A stretch of DNA of 64,000 nucleotides from NCBI GenBank assembly GCA_949987705.1, contig OX465286.1, forward strand, positions 8,683,959 through 8,747,958. Reading direction: 5' to 3'. Shown here in pieces: positions 40,464-51,800 of this stretch. The DNA is from Thereva unica (Eukaryota > Arthropoda > Insecta > Diptera > Therevidae). The translations under genes were made by a program, and so were the position numbers. The notes under the pieces were generated by a model. That model did no database searches. It saw nothing but the letters and a program-made list of their open reading frames with translations, and was not told the DNA's origin. How positions within the stretch are numbered: position 1 is the stretch's first letter; each line of letters begins with the position of its first letter.

Positions 40464-41206
40464 CTTACGAGATTAGCCCGGACAAACAGACAGACCGACA
40501 TACAGACAGACAAAAATTTAAAAAAATACTTAATTTTGTTTTAGTTATACTTGTAAATAACCATATGAACTTAGAAAAACACAATTATTTTGTAATCACA
40601 GACAGACACACTCCAATTATATTGATAAGGATAATAATTTACACGGGATGATCTCGTTCCTGTGTCATCTTCGTGTTAAATAAATGTTATAAGAAGAATT
40701 TTGATGAGAATAAATTAAAAAATAAATAAATAAATAAAAGAATTTCACATATCAAAAAATGTCTCTCAACTCAACTCCAAGCTGAAGTGTGAAAATTAAC
40801 TCTGATTGCATGTTTCCTCCTATTGCGAGAGTTTTTCATTTCATATATATGTACATAAATGTACAACACAAAACTAGACTATATGATATCTTTCAATTGT
40901 TAAAACCTCTCCAGAAAATCTTCATGTGCTCAACATGTTCGTTGGTTCCTCCTTGGTACCCCGCGCCCCCACCATTCCATTCCGGTGGCAAAAGAAGATA
41001 TCAAGAAGATAAATAATTGCTCATTTCCGAAATAGTCACTGGCATCTATTAAATTTTATTGTGCGACTAAAAATAAAATGTGCACCGCGTCCCGTACATA
41101 CACAATTGACTGGAATTTGAGGAATTTTGTTTATTTGGTCAGAGCCAGCCATAAGACTCTCACTTTATATACATATGCAGATCATCTTTGGCCAACATAT
41201 AGTAAG
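40464..41206. other. Stretch without a recognised gene
   Basis: CAGA/GACA repeats at 40485-40515, AT-rich DNA after that, and no recognised gene. The frame at 40789-41016 has no motif. Confidence 0.35.
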
Positions 41207-41210
41207 TATA

Positions 41211-42326
41211 TGGGTGATTCCATATCAGATTTGCAATCGATATTGTAAATTTCGATGAGATAATTTTTTTTATGCTTTTTATCGAAAATAAATCGACACG
41301 TATTTTTTTATATAGCTAAAAAAAAATTTTTTGGCGGAATTAGGATTTTTTGAATTTTTGATGAACTGCCTTTTTCGCAATGAAAGTCGCTTTTTACAGC
41401 CCCAATAACTCGAAAACCGTACGTCGTAGAGAAAAAATGTATTAAATATAAAAATTCGGTTTTTTCTTCTTCTTTGCAATGGTTTAATAAAATGATTTGT
41501 TTTAACAATTTTTTAGCACCAAAAGTTAAAATGTTTATAACAAATTAATTTTTCTCAAACTTGGGCCATTTTTATTTTCTTTTTTTTAATCTCAATAAAT
41601 TCTCCAAAGTCTTCCGATAAACCTAAACACAATTTCATAATGGTATCAGAAGTAGATCTTGAGCTATAGAATATCAAAGACCATCATGCACCGTGCGTGC
41701 GCCAATTTTGAAAGAAAACGATGTATTATGTACATCGTGCCGACTGCAAATCGGGAAAAATTCAGGTAACTTTCATTTTTTTTGTCTCTTAGGCGCGCGC
41801 GAAGTGAATTGACGTTCGTTGGAGTCGTTGGTCGGCGCACGCACGGTGCATGATGGTCTTTGATATTCTATAGCTCAAGATCTACTTCTGATACCATTAT
41901 GAAATTGTGTTTAGGTTTACGGGAAGACTTTGGAGAATTTATTGAGATTAAAAAAAAGAAAATAAAAATGGCCCAAGTTTGAGAAAAATTAATTTGTTAT
42001 AAACATTTTAACTTTTGGTGCTAAAAAATTGTTAAAACAAATCATTTTATTAAACCATTGCAAAGAAGAAGAAAAAACCGAATTTTTATATTTAATACAT
42101 TTTTTTTCTACGATGAACGGTTTTCGAGTTATTGGGGCTGTAAAAAGCGACTTTCATTGCGAAAAAGGCAGTTCATCAAAAATTCAAAAAATCCTAATTC
42201 CGCCAAAAAAATTTTTTTTAGCTATATAAAAAAATACGTGTCGATTTATTTTCGATAAAAAGCATAAAAAAAATTATCTCATCGAAATTTACAATATCGA
42301 TTGCAAATCTGATATGGAATCACCCA
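41211..42326. mobile_element. Long foldback element F2
   Basis: A 1.1-kb palindrome. TGGGTGATTCCATATCAGAT at the left is exactly inverted at the right, with TATA on both outer sides. The arms (about 41211-41705 and 41835-42326) are almost identical, giving mirror-image 66-residue frames that have no protein meaning. The roughly 130-bp centre contains GGCGCGCGCGAAG and the arm ends with CACCGTGCGTGCGCC. No transposase was seen. It is a transcribable hairpin if read through. Confidence 0.88.
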
Positions 42327-43139
42327 TATATAGAAGAACAGCACGATGGAATGCATTATCATTTGTTGTGAAGGAATCTTTAGTAATTAATATGCCATCC
42401 GGATGCGTGTGCATCCATAATAATAATAACAATAATAGCAGTAGTAACAAGCGACCAATATGGAGAAATATATATATATATGTATGTATATACATATATA
42501 CAAAACCCAACATCCACATTTGGGGTCGTCCATAAATTACGTGAGGTGATTTTTGGGATTTTTCGACCCCCCCCCCTTCGGTGAGATTTCTTGAGATTTG
42601 GTTGGACCCCCCACCCCCCCCCCCCCTAATCTCACGTGAGATTTTTCAATTTTTAAAAAATCTAGTATTTACACTAAAAATACGCATTTACACGGTCGTA
42701 ACCACAGCAAAGCGGGCCTTTCCTTAGAATATAGAACTGCAAGAAAGGCCATCGATCGCGTATAAAATCCGGGACGTCATCGTAGTGAAATCTGGGGCAG
42801 TCGAGTGTCAAAATATATTTGCTTTGTATACATTAAGATGAAATGCAATCAGCTGATTGGAATTCGGAATGAAAGGCGCAGGCGTTGGCGTTGGGAGCAA
42901 GATTTTATTTGAGATAACTGCGAGATAATTTGGACTCCTTGCCCTCCTCTATTTCACTCGCTTTTCTGCTTGTAGTGGACACACATAGACCAAAACGTGA
43001 GCACTCGCTCAACAAGCATTTCATTACGCTGAAATTCGGCGTGTGCCTTCTTGTAGTTCTAAATCCTAAGGGCCTTTTCGCGGGTCAGTGTTACTTGGCT
43101 CTCGTACTCTGCAGCATTCGACGAGACGCGCGGTTTGGC

Positions 43140-45830
43140 TAGCCGGTGGAGGCTAAAAAATCGACAACACATTTTTGTTTAGGATTTACCGATATCTTAA
43201 GGTCCCAATTTACACACAGGCCGCCAGCAGGCCGTGGCCTGAAAGTTTTGACCTTGAGGCCAAGTATCACTCACTACTGCCGCCAACTGTATGGGGCCTG
43301 CAGTTCAAGAAAGCTGACAAAACTCGCATTTATCGTCAGTTTGAGCCTGAAGATCTGAACTTCTATATTCACCCGAGTAAAAATAAATTATGGCCTGATT
43401 GTTATAGCCCTCGGCCATATGGATGAGCTTTTTGCATATATTAATAATTTGCACCAAATTGTCAATCGGGAAACGCGTGTCTCAGACGTTGAAGGTCACG
43501 GAGCCCATCTCCTTGACCTGTTTCTTAACATCACACCCATCACGGTACTCCGTCGAGGTTGGCTCACCTCTCGGTAACTCGGACCACTGCCTAGTCAGCG
43601 CTAATTTCCCATACTCATCATACTACCCCTACTAACACAGTTCCCAAAAAAACTGTTTGACACTATGGGAAAGCCAACTGGTTGGGGTTGGGGCTAATTC
43701 GCTTTTTTCAAGCCACTGACTGGGATCTGTGTTTCCGGGATGCCAGTGCGAGCTATTCCACTCTATGTATAACTAAAATTATACGGGCTGGAATGCGCTT
43801 ATTCATTCCTCATTCTACCAAATCTATAAAAGCAAGGCCGAATAAATGATTTAATGTGGAATGCATGGACGCAATTAAAGCTAAAGAAGCCGCTTATAGA
43901 GCGTACAGACACTCCCCAAGTGAGTCCCTTCGGGCATTTTCGAGAATTCACCATGGTAGCTACCAGTCGAACCAGAAGTTAATCTACCAAAAATTGATTC
44001 TTCTTTTCTTCTTTGATCCGTTAGCTGGCGGTCCGAGCGGGACGTCCCCGCAACGGATACGCTGCTGTCGGTGCCGCTGAAAAAAAAATTGATTACTTGT
44101 CATAAGTCACCACTCAACATGTAAGGTAACCAGGGTCTCACCAACAGGATAAAAGGGTAAGTAATCGATGGTAGATTAACTTCTGGTTCGACTGGTAGCT
44201 ACCATGGTGAATTCTCGAAAATGTCCTTCGTCGTGAGTATATCAAATCAAGAAATTCCTGTAATTCCACCATCAGGAAGGTTAAATCGTCATTTGACGAC
44301 AAATTCTCAGCGCAAATGCAGGCAGCAAAAACTTCTGGGCCTTAGTAACATCTATCAAGAAGAATTTTACCTCTTCCTCAACCCCTCCATTCATCAATGG
44401 AAAGGAGGTGATGACAGAAAGCAAATCCAAGGCCGATTTATTAGCGTCTCTGATGCAATATTTAGAATCTAACCAAATCATACACGACAGGCAGTACGGC
44501 TTTAGACCGAAAAGAAGATCTACTGGCAACCTTCTTGTGTGTTTGGCCGAGCATTTACACCGAAGCATCCATAGTTCCGGTGAGTCCGGTCTGGTTGCTC
44601 TAGATATTTCCAAAGCTTTTGACAGAGTATGGCATCCCGCTCTGCTGTCTAAACTCCAAGCTATTGGTAGCGACTCAGTTCTTATGAACTGGATTGAGAG
44701 CTTTCTTTCTGGCGGTTCAATCAAGGTAGTATTGGACGGCGTTGAATCCAGCCCACACTCCATCTCGGCCGGAGTTCCGCAAGGATCGATCCTTTCACCT
44801 GCTCTCTTTCTAATATTCATTAACGATCTGCTCTCAATCCCCTCCAACCCACTCCCCAGTTTCGCCGATGACAGTACTCTGCGTTACACTTACGCCAACG
44901 TTAGACAAGCAAGTGCCAGGCCTTGTCTCTTAGGCCGCGAACTCATGTCCAGCTCTGTTAACGCGGACATCGAGCTCATTCTTGACTGGGGCCGCAAGAA
45001 TCGGGTCGAATTTAACGCATCAAAAACAAAGTACTGCCTTATCTCCACCAAAACCTGTACCGACTTTCCCTCTATTTTAGTGGACAAGGATAACCTAACA
45101 CCTGACCCATCTCTTATCATCCTGGGAATGACTCTATCCAATGATATGCAATGGAATGGTCACATATTCCAAATCGCCAAACAAGCGTTAAATGCCTCGG
45201 ATTCCTTAAGAGATGCAAGTTCCTCCTTCAGCCAGCTGCTCTAACCACAATCTATAAGTCTTACATTCGACCCCACCTTGAATACAACTCGTATATCTGG
45301 GCGGGCGCTCCTAAAACCACCTTGGCTTGGCTGGACAAGGTGCAAAATCGCGCCATCAAACTCATTGGTGATAGCACTCTTTGCTCCTCCATCGACCCTT
45401 TAAGCCATCGTAGGAATGTAGCTGCACTCAGAAAGTTTTATCGCTATTATTACAGTGACTGCTCCACCGAAATAAAGAACCTCCTGCCTACACGGCAACT
45501 TTTTTCCCGCAACACAAGACTAGCCAATTCGGCTCATCTCCACACACTACAGCCCTCCTCTTCGCGCATATTATGATTTAGTAGTTCGTTTATAAATAGA
45601 ACAACTCGACTGCGGAACTGCCTTCCGCAGTCGGTGTTTCCGAGCTCATATAACATCTCTGAGTTCAAACGCAAGGTTCATCGACACCTACTCATGCACC
45701 ATCCACACCCCTAACCTATCCTTTCAATTCTATCCTTCAGATGGAGCTTACTACTATACATTGCACCATGACCCGAACGACATGACCGACTAGTAGTACA
45801 AAGGGTGGCTCCTAAGCTTCATCGTATCAC
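43140..45830 (+). pseudogene. J1 (Jockey/CR1-type) retrotransposon, longest copy
   Basis: The endonuclease end is seen near 43430-43640 with the catalytic block GNSDHCLVSANF. The reverse transcriptase follows (44408-45244): NQIIHDRQYGFRPKRRSTGN, LVALDISKAFDRVWH, GVPQGSILSPALFLIFINDL and active-site FADDSTL, then the thumb NRVEFNASKTKYCLIS. A frameshift near 45200 moves the C-terminus (SYIRPHLEYNSYIWAGAPKT, HRRNVAAL) to another frame. The 3' region ends near 45830 in CAAAAACAAAAAG. A short inverted-repeat insertion lies between endonuclease and reverse transcriptase (43935-44223). Confidence 0.8.
43935..44223. repeat. Inverted-repeat insertion within J1
   Basis: CATTTTCGAGAATTCACCAT at 43935 and onward (GGTAGCTACCAGTCGAACCA, GAAGTTAATCTACCA) is mirrored ending at 44223. 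Arms are about 58 bp and the whole is 289 bp. It interrupts the linker between endonuclease and reverse transcriptase of J1. Either a MITE or an inverted duplication at a break. Confidence 0.65.
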
Positions 45831-46269
45831 AAAAACAAAAAGTCTGCGTGCCACGGCCTGTCAGGTGCATACTTGAAGTATTATCCCTCAGTTAGACTGA
45901 GTCAAGCTTAGTAGTGCCAGCCGACCTGGTCTGAAAGGCGACTGTCTATCGGGGCGGCTTCTAAGTGAATTGGGGTCTTTAGTGGAGAAATATGTTTTTA
46001 CTTAATTTAACCCAGTTCTCTCGCAATTTTACACTGTTTGTTTTAAAAAGAAATAATTACGTGATATTTGCCGAGACCCCCCTTCTCCCCACGTGAGATT
46101 TGGTGAGATTCGCCTCGACCCCCCCCCCCCCTAATCGCCTCACGAAATTAATGGACGACCCCTTACCAAATTCCGACAATTTAGAGCGCTCAGTAATTTT
46201 TTTTTGTAACGCACTTGTAATTGAAATAAATAATTTTTTCGGTATTACCTCAATGACAAATAATGTTTA

Positions 46270-46663
46270 TACGGCGTTTATATCGCCTCGAAAACACGTG
46301 TTTTCATGCAAGTGTTTTCGGAAAACGAATTACTGTTCACATCGCCTTTTTAGTTTTCGAGTGACAGTTTATTTAGAAAAATGCTAGATAAATACTTTAA
46401 TTATTTCGATTTAAATTTTTTCCATGGCAAACTCAAATTTTAAAAAAGTCTCGACACAGAAAATGACATGCGTATAACAGGTGCTGAACGCTGAATTGGG
46501 TTCTTGTCCACACTTTTCTTGTTTTCGTGGTCGTTTTCATTGAAAACAGCTTTCCAAGTTGTTTTCGATTTGTATGATAAAACATTTGTTTTCGATTGTG
46601 TTTTCGCCCAAAACGCGATTTTTTGACGAAAACGCTTGCTTTCGAGGCGATGTAAACGCCGTA
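46270..46663. mobile_element. TIR MITE
   Basis: Left end TACGGCGTTTATATCGCCTC then GAAAACACG; right end its inverse (TTTCGAGGCGATGTAAACGC then CGTA). TA-like flanks. About 394 bp, with many GTTTTCG/CGAAAAC words inside and no coding capacity. Confidence 0.7.
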
Positions 46664-47560
46664 TTATTGAATTTTAGTATGACGCCATTGCTCCAACAAT
46701 GACAGCCTATTAACTCTATGAAAATTCAGTTTTCTCGGCTCAATCATTCGATTGAATATTCCGAATGAATTTTGTATTTTAATTTTTGCTTCTTTTCTCC
46801 TTGGTTTTTTTTTTTGTAGGCAAATTAAATTTCAATAAGTGTAGTTCTTTCTCGTGCGCATGCGCTTTAAGCTTATATTTTATTATAATTCTGCGTGCAC
46901 CTTTCGGGGCTTGATATATCCAAGGTCTGGATACCATATATAAAAATTGGGCTGTGTGTATTTTATTATTATATATTTTGTTTTTTCTTGTTTTTAAATT
47001 CCAAACGCTATTTTCAATGGCGCCAATTTGAATCCACATCTCCATATTGTAAACTTTCTATCTACGCTGCGCGGCTGCGCAACCGCATTATCACCAGATT
47101 TCTTTTGATATTTCATTTTGGAATTTTAAAAAGGGAGTTGGATAAAAAGGAGAAGGAATATTTTTATATTATTAAGAAAAATGTTTTTGTTGTTGTTGTT
47201 GTTGTTGTAATTAATTATGCTCGTTTTCTCTGTACGACCCAGACATTGATTGTGATGATAATAAAGTAAAACTTTAATCATCCGATTATGTGTGCTCGTA
47301 GGTGCTAAATTTTTTTTTTTTTTTTGTTAAACAAAGAAACATAAAAAATAGAAGGATAAAAATAACTTTGGGGGGCAATCGTGCTCTATCTAGAATTAAA
47401 AATAAAGAAAATCTCTGGTTGACACACAAAGATTGCTCGTTTGTTTTGTCTTTTTAATTATAATATGGGAAATAAATAAATTATATTATTTTATTTCAAA
47501 TATAGAAATGCCACAAATGTTTTTGTACACCAAATGTGGATGTTGGGTTTTATATGTATA
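46664..47560. other. Stretch without a recognised gene
   Basis: A GTT trinucleotide run at 47182-47207 and long A/T runs. 47514-47550 contains an inverted match to 42490-42520 (CAAATGTGGATGTTGGGTTT). Frames at 46779-47045 and 46895-47269 show no motif. Confidence 0.35.
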
Positions 47561-47764
47561 AGCATAAAACCCGCGTGCCTTGCAACGCCTTTAAATAAAA
47601 ACTGTTTATTGTGCACGGGGGACACCCCTAACTCACCCCCTAGAAATGATTATTTTTAAAAAAATAGTTAGAGGCCGAGAGCCCCGCTGGATTTTTGTGG
47701 ACTTGTTAAGGGGTGGTGCTAGTAACCACCACGAAAAATCTCAAGTCCATATCGTGCACGGGGG

Positions 47765-49481
47765 ACCATTTCTAGGGGGTGGTTTTAGGGTGTCACCCGG
47801 GGATGTTATGAACTTGCAATTTTTTGTGGTAGTTCCTAATACCACCCTTAATAAGTGTGCAAAAATGTAGGGGGGTCTAAAGCCTCTAACTATTTGTCTC
47901 AAAATAATCATTTCTAGGGGGTGGTTTTAGGGTGTCACCCGGGGATGTTATGATCTTGAAACTTTTTGTGGTAGTTCCTAATACCACCCTTAATAAGTGT
48001 GCAAAAATGCAGCGGGGTCTAAAGCCTCTATTTGTCTCAAAATAATCATTTCTAGGGGATGGTTTTAGGGTGTCACCCGGGGATGTTATGAACTTGAAAT
48101 TTTTTGGGGTAGTTCTTATCACCACCCTTAACAAGGGTACAAAATTTCAGCGGGGTTTAAAGCCTCTAACTATTTTTCCCAAAATAATCATTTCTAGGGG
48201 GTGGTTTTAGGGTATCACCCGGGGATGTTATGAACTTGAAATTTTTTGGGGTAGTTCTTATCACCACCCTTAACAAGTGTACAAAATTTCAGCGGGGTCT
48301 AAAGCCCCTAACTATTTTTCCCAAAATAATCATTTCTAGGGGGTGGTTTTAGGGTATCACCCGGGGATGTTATGAACTTGAAATTTTTTGGGGTAGTTCT
48401 TATCACCACCCTTAACAAGTGTACAAAATTTCGGCGGGGTCTAAAGCCCCTAACTATTTTCCCCAAAATAATCATTTCTAGGGGGTGGTTTTAGGGTGTC
48501 ACCCGGGGATGTTATGATCTTGAAACTTTTTGTGGTAGTTCCTAATACCACCCTTAATAAGTGTGCAAAAATGCAGCGGGGTCTAAAGCCTCTAACTATT
48601 TGTCTCAAAATAATCATTTCTAGGGGGTGGTTTTAGGGTGTCACCCGGGGATGTTATGATCTTGAAACTTTTTGTGGTAGTTCCTAATACCACCCTTAAT
48701 AAGTGTGCAAAAATGCAGCGGGGTCTAAAGCCTCTAACTATTTGTCTCAAAATAATCATTTCTAGGGGATGGTTTTAGGGTATCACCCGGGGATGTTATG
48801 AACTTGAAATTTTTTGGGGTAGTTCTTATCACCACCCTTAACAAGGGTACAAAATTTCAGCGGGGTCTAAAGCCTCTAACTATTTTTCCCAAAATAATCA
48901 TTTCTAGGGGGTGGTTTTAGGGTATCACCCGGGGATGTTATGAACTTGAAATTTTTTGGGGTAGTTCTTATCACCACCCTTAACAAGTGTACAAAATTTC
49001 AGCGGGGTCTAAAGCCCCTAACTATTTTCCCCAAAATAATCATTTCTAGGGGGTGGTTTTAGGGTGTCACCCGGGGATGTTATGATCTTGAAACTTTTTG
49101 TGGTAGTTCGTAATACCACCCTTAATAAGTGTGCAAAAATGCAGCGGGGTCTAAAGCCTCTAACTATTTGTCTCAAAATAATCATTTCTAGGGGGTGGTT
49201 TTAGGGTATCACCCGGGGATGTTATGAACTTGAAATTTTTTGGGGTAGTTCTTATCACCACCCTTAACAAGGGTACAAAATTTCAGCGGGGTCTAAAGCC
49301 CCTAACTATTTTCCCCAAAATAATCATTTCTAGGGGGTGGTTTTAGGGTATCACCCGGGGATGTTATGAACTTGAAATTTTTTGGGGTAGTTCTTATCAC
49401 CACCCTTAACAAGTGTACAAAATTTCAGCGGGGTCTAAAGCCCCTAACTATTTTTCCCAAAAATACTCATTTCTAGGGGGT
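47765..49481. repeat. 142-bp minisatellite, about 12 units
   Basis: Units start (AATAATCATTTCTAG) at 47903, 48041, 48183, 48325, 48467, 48609, 48751, 48893, 49035, 49177, 49319 and partly at 47765 and 49461. Spacing is 142 bp except one 138. Two subtypes exist: A (GATCTTGAAACTTTTTGTGG ... GTGCAAAAATGC) and B (GAACTTGAAATTTTTTGGGG ... GTACAAAATTTC). Their order is A A B B B A A B B A B B. An inverted partial unit precedes the array at 47625-47740. Confidence 0.92.
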
Positions 49482-49881
49482 GAGTTAGGGGTAGGTTTAT
49501 AAATCGTGATTAATAATTTAGGGGTGATATTTTTCAAGACCTCCACTGACTTCCCCGTATCAAAAAACAATTATTTACTTGTTTTTTAAGGTCCAACCAT
49601 CAGTTTCAAAAGTTAAATTTTTTTTTCTAAAATCGTTCGATCGAACGTTCGGAACTTCAGGCTCATTTTGAAGCAATCACAAATGAATATTAAATAAAGT
49701 GAATTTCGAGTCATTCATTTCTACGTGATTATATGGATGCACTGTCAAAATTTCAGCCGTTTAGCTTCAGAGGTTTGGGTTAGCCCCATTTCACCACCTT
49801 AGGGGATGAATTTCGAGTTATCGCCTTTTAGTGGATGTTCACGTCATTATAGGGATGCACTGGCAAAATTTCAGCCATATA

Positions 49882-50113
49882 CAGTGAGCGTCAATATAAA
49901 GTTAACACAAACAATTTTGAAAAGTTTCGTTCAATAGCATCTAGATAAGTGATTGAAGTTTGTTATTTTTGGATTATTTCGAAACACCTTTATGAACGCT
50001 ATTCAAAAAATAAAATTTATTCACTTCAACAATAATATTAACAAATTCATAGCAAAAAAGAAAAACGAAACTTCTCAAAATTGTTTGTGTTAACTTTATA
50101 TTGATGCTCACTG
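49882..50113. mobile_element. mariner-type MITE inside H2
   Basis: Ends CAGTGAGCGTCAATATAAAG and the inverse (CTTTATATTGATGCTCACTG), 232 bp, flanked by TA (49880-49881, 50114-50115). Removing it with one TA restores CAGCCATAGCTCCAGCGG, which matches the neighbouring unbroken clause CAGCCCTGTAGCTCCAGCGG. Confidence 0.88.
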
Positions 50114-50602
50114 TAGCTCCAGCGGTTTGGGTAAACCCCATTTCACCTCCTTAGGGAATGAATTTCGAAAAATCGCTTATTAGTGGATGTCCACGTCATT
50201 AAAGGGATGCACTGGCAAAATTTCAGCCCTGTAGCTCCAGCGGTTTCCCCTTAGGGGATGAATTTCGAAAAATCGCTAGGGATGCACTGTCAAAATTTCA
50301 GCCCTTTAGCTCTAGCGGTTTAGGTTGTGCGTTGTCTGTCAATCAGTTACTTTTTATACAATAGAAAAAAAAAGTAAAGAAAAAAAATCCCCTTACAACT
50401 TATTGAACCCCATTTCACCCCCTTCAACCCTTTTTTTCTCCAAAAAAAGTAGCCTATGTCCGTCTCCAACTATGTTTGTAGCAAATTTCATCAAAATCGG
50501 TCCAGTGGTTTAGGCGTGAAAGCGTAACAGACAGACAGACAGACAGAGTTACTTTCGCATTTATAATATTAGTAAGGATTTATCCATATTAGTCGCTTGT
50601 TA

Positions 50603-50726
50603 GGGGTCGTCCATTAATTACGCGAGGGGAGGGAAGGGTCGAGCCAAATCTCACCAAATCTCACGCGGGGGAGAGGGGGGGTCGAAAATTCCCAAAAATC
50701 ACCTCACGTAATTTATGGACGACCCC
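50603..50726. mobile_element. 124-bp TIR MITE of the GGGGTCGTCCAT family
   Basis: GGGGTCGTCCATTAATTACG at the left, inverse CGTAATTTATGGACGACCCC at the right, flanked by TTA and TAA. Interior G-rich (GAGAGGGGGGGTCG). Same family as 42522-46162. Confidence 0.8.
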
Positions 50727-50929
50727 TAATAGAATATGAGAAATGAAAAAAAAAACAGCTTGTTGACAGTTATCTTTCTTTAAATTGAATTATTAATAAG
50801 AAGAAGTTCTAGTGGCACTTTATCTTCTCTCTTATCAATAGCAGCACCACCTACATTACGCACTAGTAATGAGCGATGTCTAAAACATGTAAAGTCGCCA
50901 AGCTTTCGATTAACAGATATAATAAACTA

Positions 50930-51037
50930 GTTGGAGCCCGTTGCACCCGGCCAATGAAAAAGCTATTTTCAGATTTCCAATTGTTTTGGCGCACGCCATA
51001 CTATTGGCTTATGCAAGGCATACTGGGTTCCAGCTAG
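50930..51037 (+). mobile_element. Helitron-like 3' end (H1 type)
   Basis: TTGTTTTGGCGCACGCCATA followed by CTATTGGCTTATGCAAGGCAT (a hairpin word) and GGTTCCAGCTAG before T. It matches the H1 3' end at 29950-30021. On its left edge CTAGTTGGAGCCCGTTGCAC looks like an inverted 3' end of H2 type. Confidence 0.5.
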
Positions 51038-51057
51038 TAATATATAATGTAGAAGTA

Positions 51058-51800
51058 CTTAATTTTCAAACGGGTGAATTTAAATTGCAAAAAGGTGAAT
51101 TTTATTTGTAAAAAGGTGAATTTAATTTGCAAATGGGTGAATTTAATGTGAAAAAAACTGTATTGGATGACATTAAAAGGAGTGCGAAGCGTGTTCGAGC
51201 TAATATTGAATCGCTGGCCTCAGCAGTGATTCAAAATCATAACGCCCTGAGCTCACTGGCTTCAAAATTCGAAGGCGTCTTCAATAGCAATAAATCCTCC
51301 TCTGTTGGCACCCTGAAGTAGGGGAGCAGCTTCCTTTCTTCAACTAGCCCCACGGATGCTCCTCCTTTGGTTAATGTCATCCTCAATCAGGATGCCATTA
51401 ACCCAACCACGCCAGATAGTAAGGCGCGTTTCAAAAGTCGAAAAAATAAAAATAGTAGAAATCGCCAGCTTGAGTTCCTCGACCTGTGTTCCATCAACAG
51501 AGCTGACCTCAAAGACGGTCTCGGTATCCCCGTCCTCGCCACTATTATTGGACGGTCCCTCGATCACGAAAGTTCCAGGGACTGTCTCGACCACTATTCC
51601 CCTCCTCTCCAACGCAAGGAGACAGGCCAGATCGTGCCGTTATCGGTGTCCATTAAAGATGTTAATTGGTCTGGACAGTGTTCCGGATACCATTACTTGG
51701 CTTGTTACATTGGTCATGGTCAACCTACATAGTCTTCTCAGTTCGTTGGGGATGCCGAACTCTCTCATGGCTTTGTTCTACTCTGGCTATGCTATCATAG
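51058..51800 (+). pseudogene. Unrecognised coding-like segment, possibly a retrotransposon ORF1
   Basis: A tandem repeat of about 21 bp (GGTGAATTTAATTTGCAAA, four units, 51070-51146) is followed by a frame reading GEFNVKKTVLDDIKRSAKRV, ASAVIQNHNALSSLASKFEG and, after a stop at 51321, DAPPLVNVILNQDAINPTTP. The first part has a heptad look suited to a coiled coil. I do not recognise the family. Its place among retrotransposon remnants suggests ORF1, but a host gene fragment is not excluded. Confidence 0.35.

Larger units (their letters stand above)
42522..46162. mobile_element. GGGGTCGTCCAT-type TIR element, split by J1
   Basis: Left end GGGGTCGTCCATAAATTACG, right end the inverse (CACGAAATTAATGGACGACC then CC). 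A compact 124-bp copy of the same family is at 50603-50726 with ends joined by G/C-rich stretches. C-runs next to both ends (42571-42626 and 46118-46131) match in mirror order. The centre is filled by other elements, mainly J1. Confidence 0.65.
47561..50578 (-). mobile_element. Probable non-autonomous Helitron H2 with internal minisatellite
   Basis: On the minus strand it begins A|TCCTTACTAATATTATAAAT at 50578, matching the H1 5' end. It closes near 47561 with GGCGTTGCAAGGCACGCGGG then TTTTATGC, an altered form of the CTAG-ended 3' terminus at 37670. The interior holds CAGA repeats (50530-50545), repeated GGGATGCACTG(G/T)CAAAATTT clauses, a mariner-type MITE (49882-50113) and a 142-bp tandem array. 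No protein genes. Internal minisatellites are known from fly Helitron derivatives; the assignment here is inference. Confidence 0.5.

Noticed and set aside
41279..42258. Two 66-residue frames in F2 as genes
   Set aside because: Mirror copies from a palindrome, A/T-rich, with no motif.
47765..49481. CRISPR array
   Set aside because: Regular spacing suggested it at first, but the whole 142-bp unit is repeated, with no short repeat plus unique spacer, and the genome is eukaryotic.
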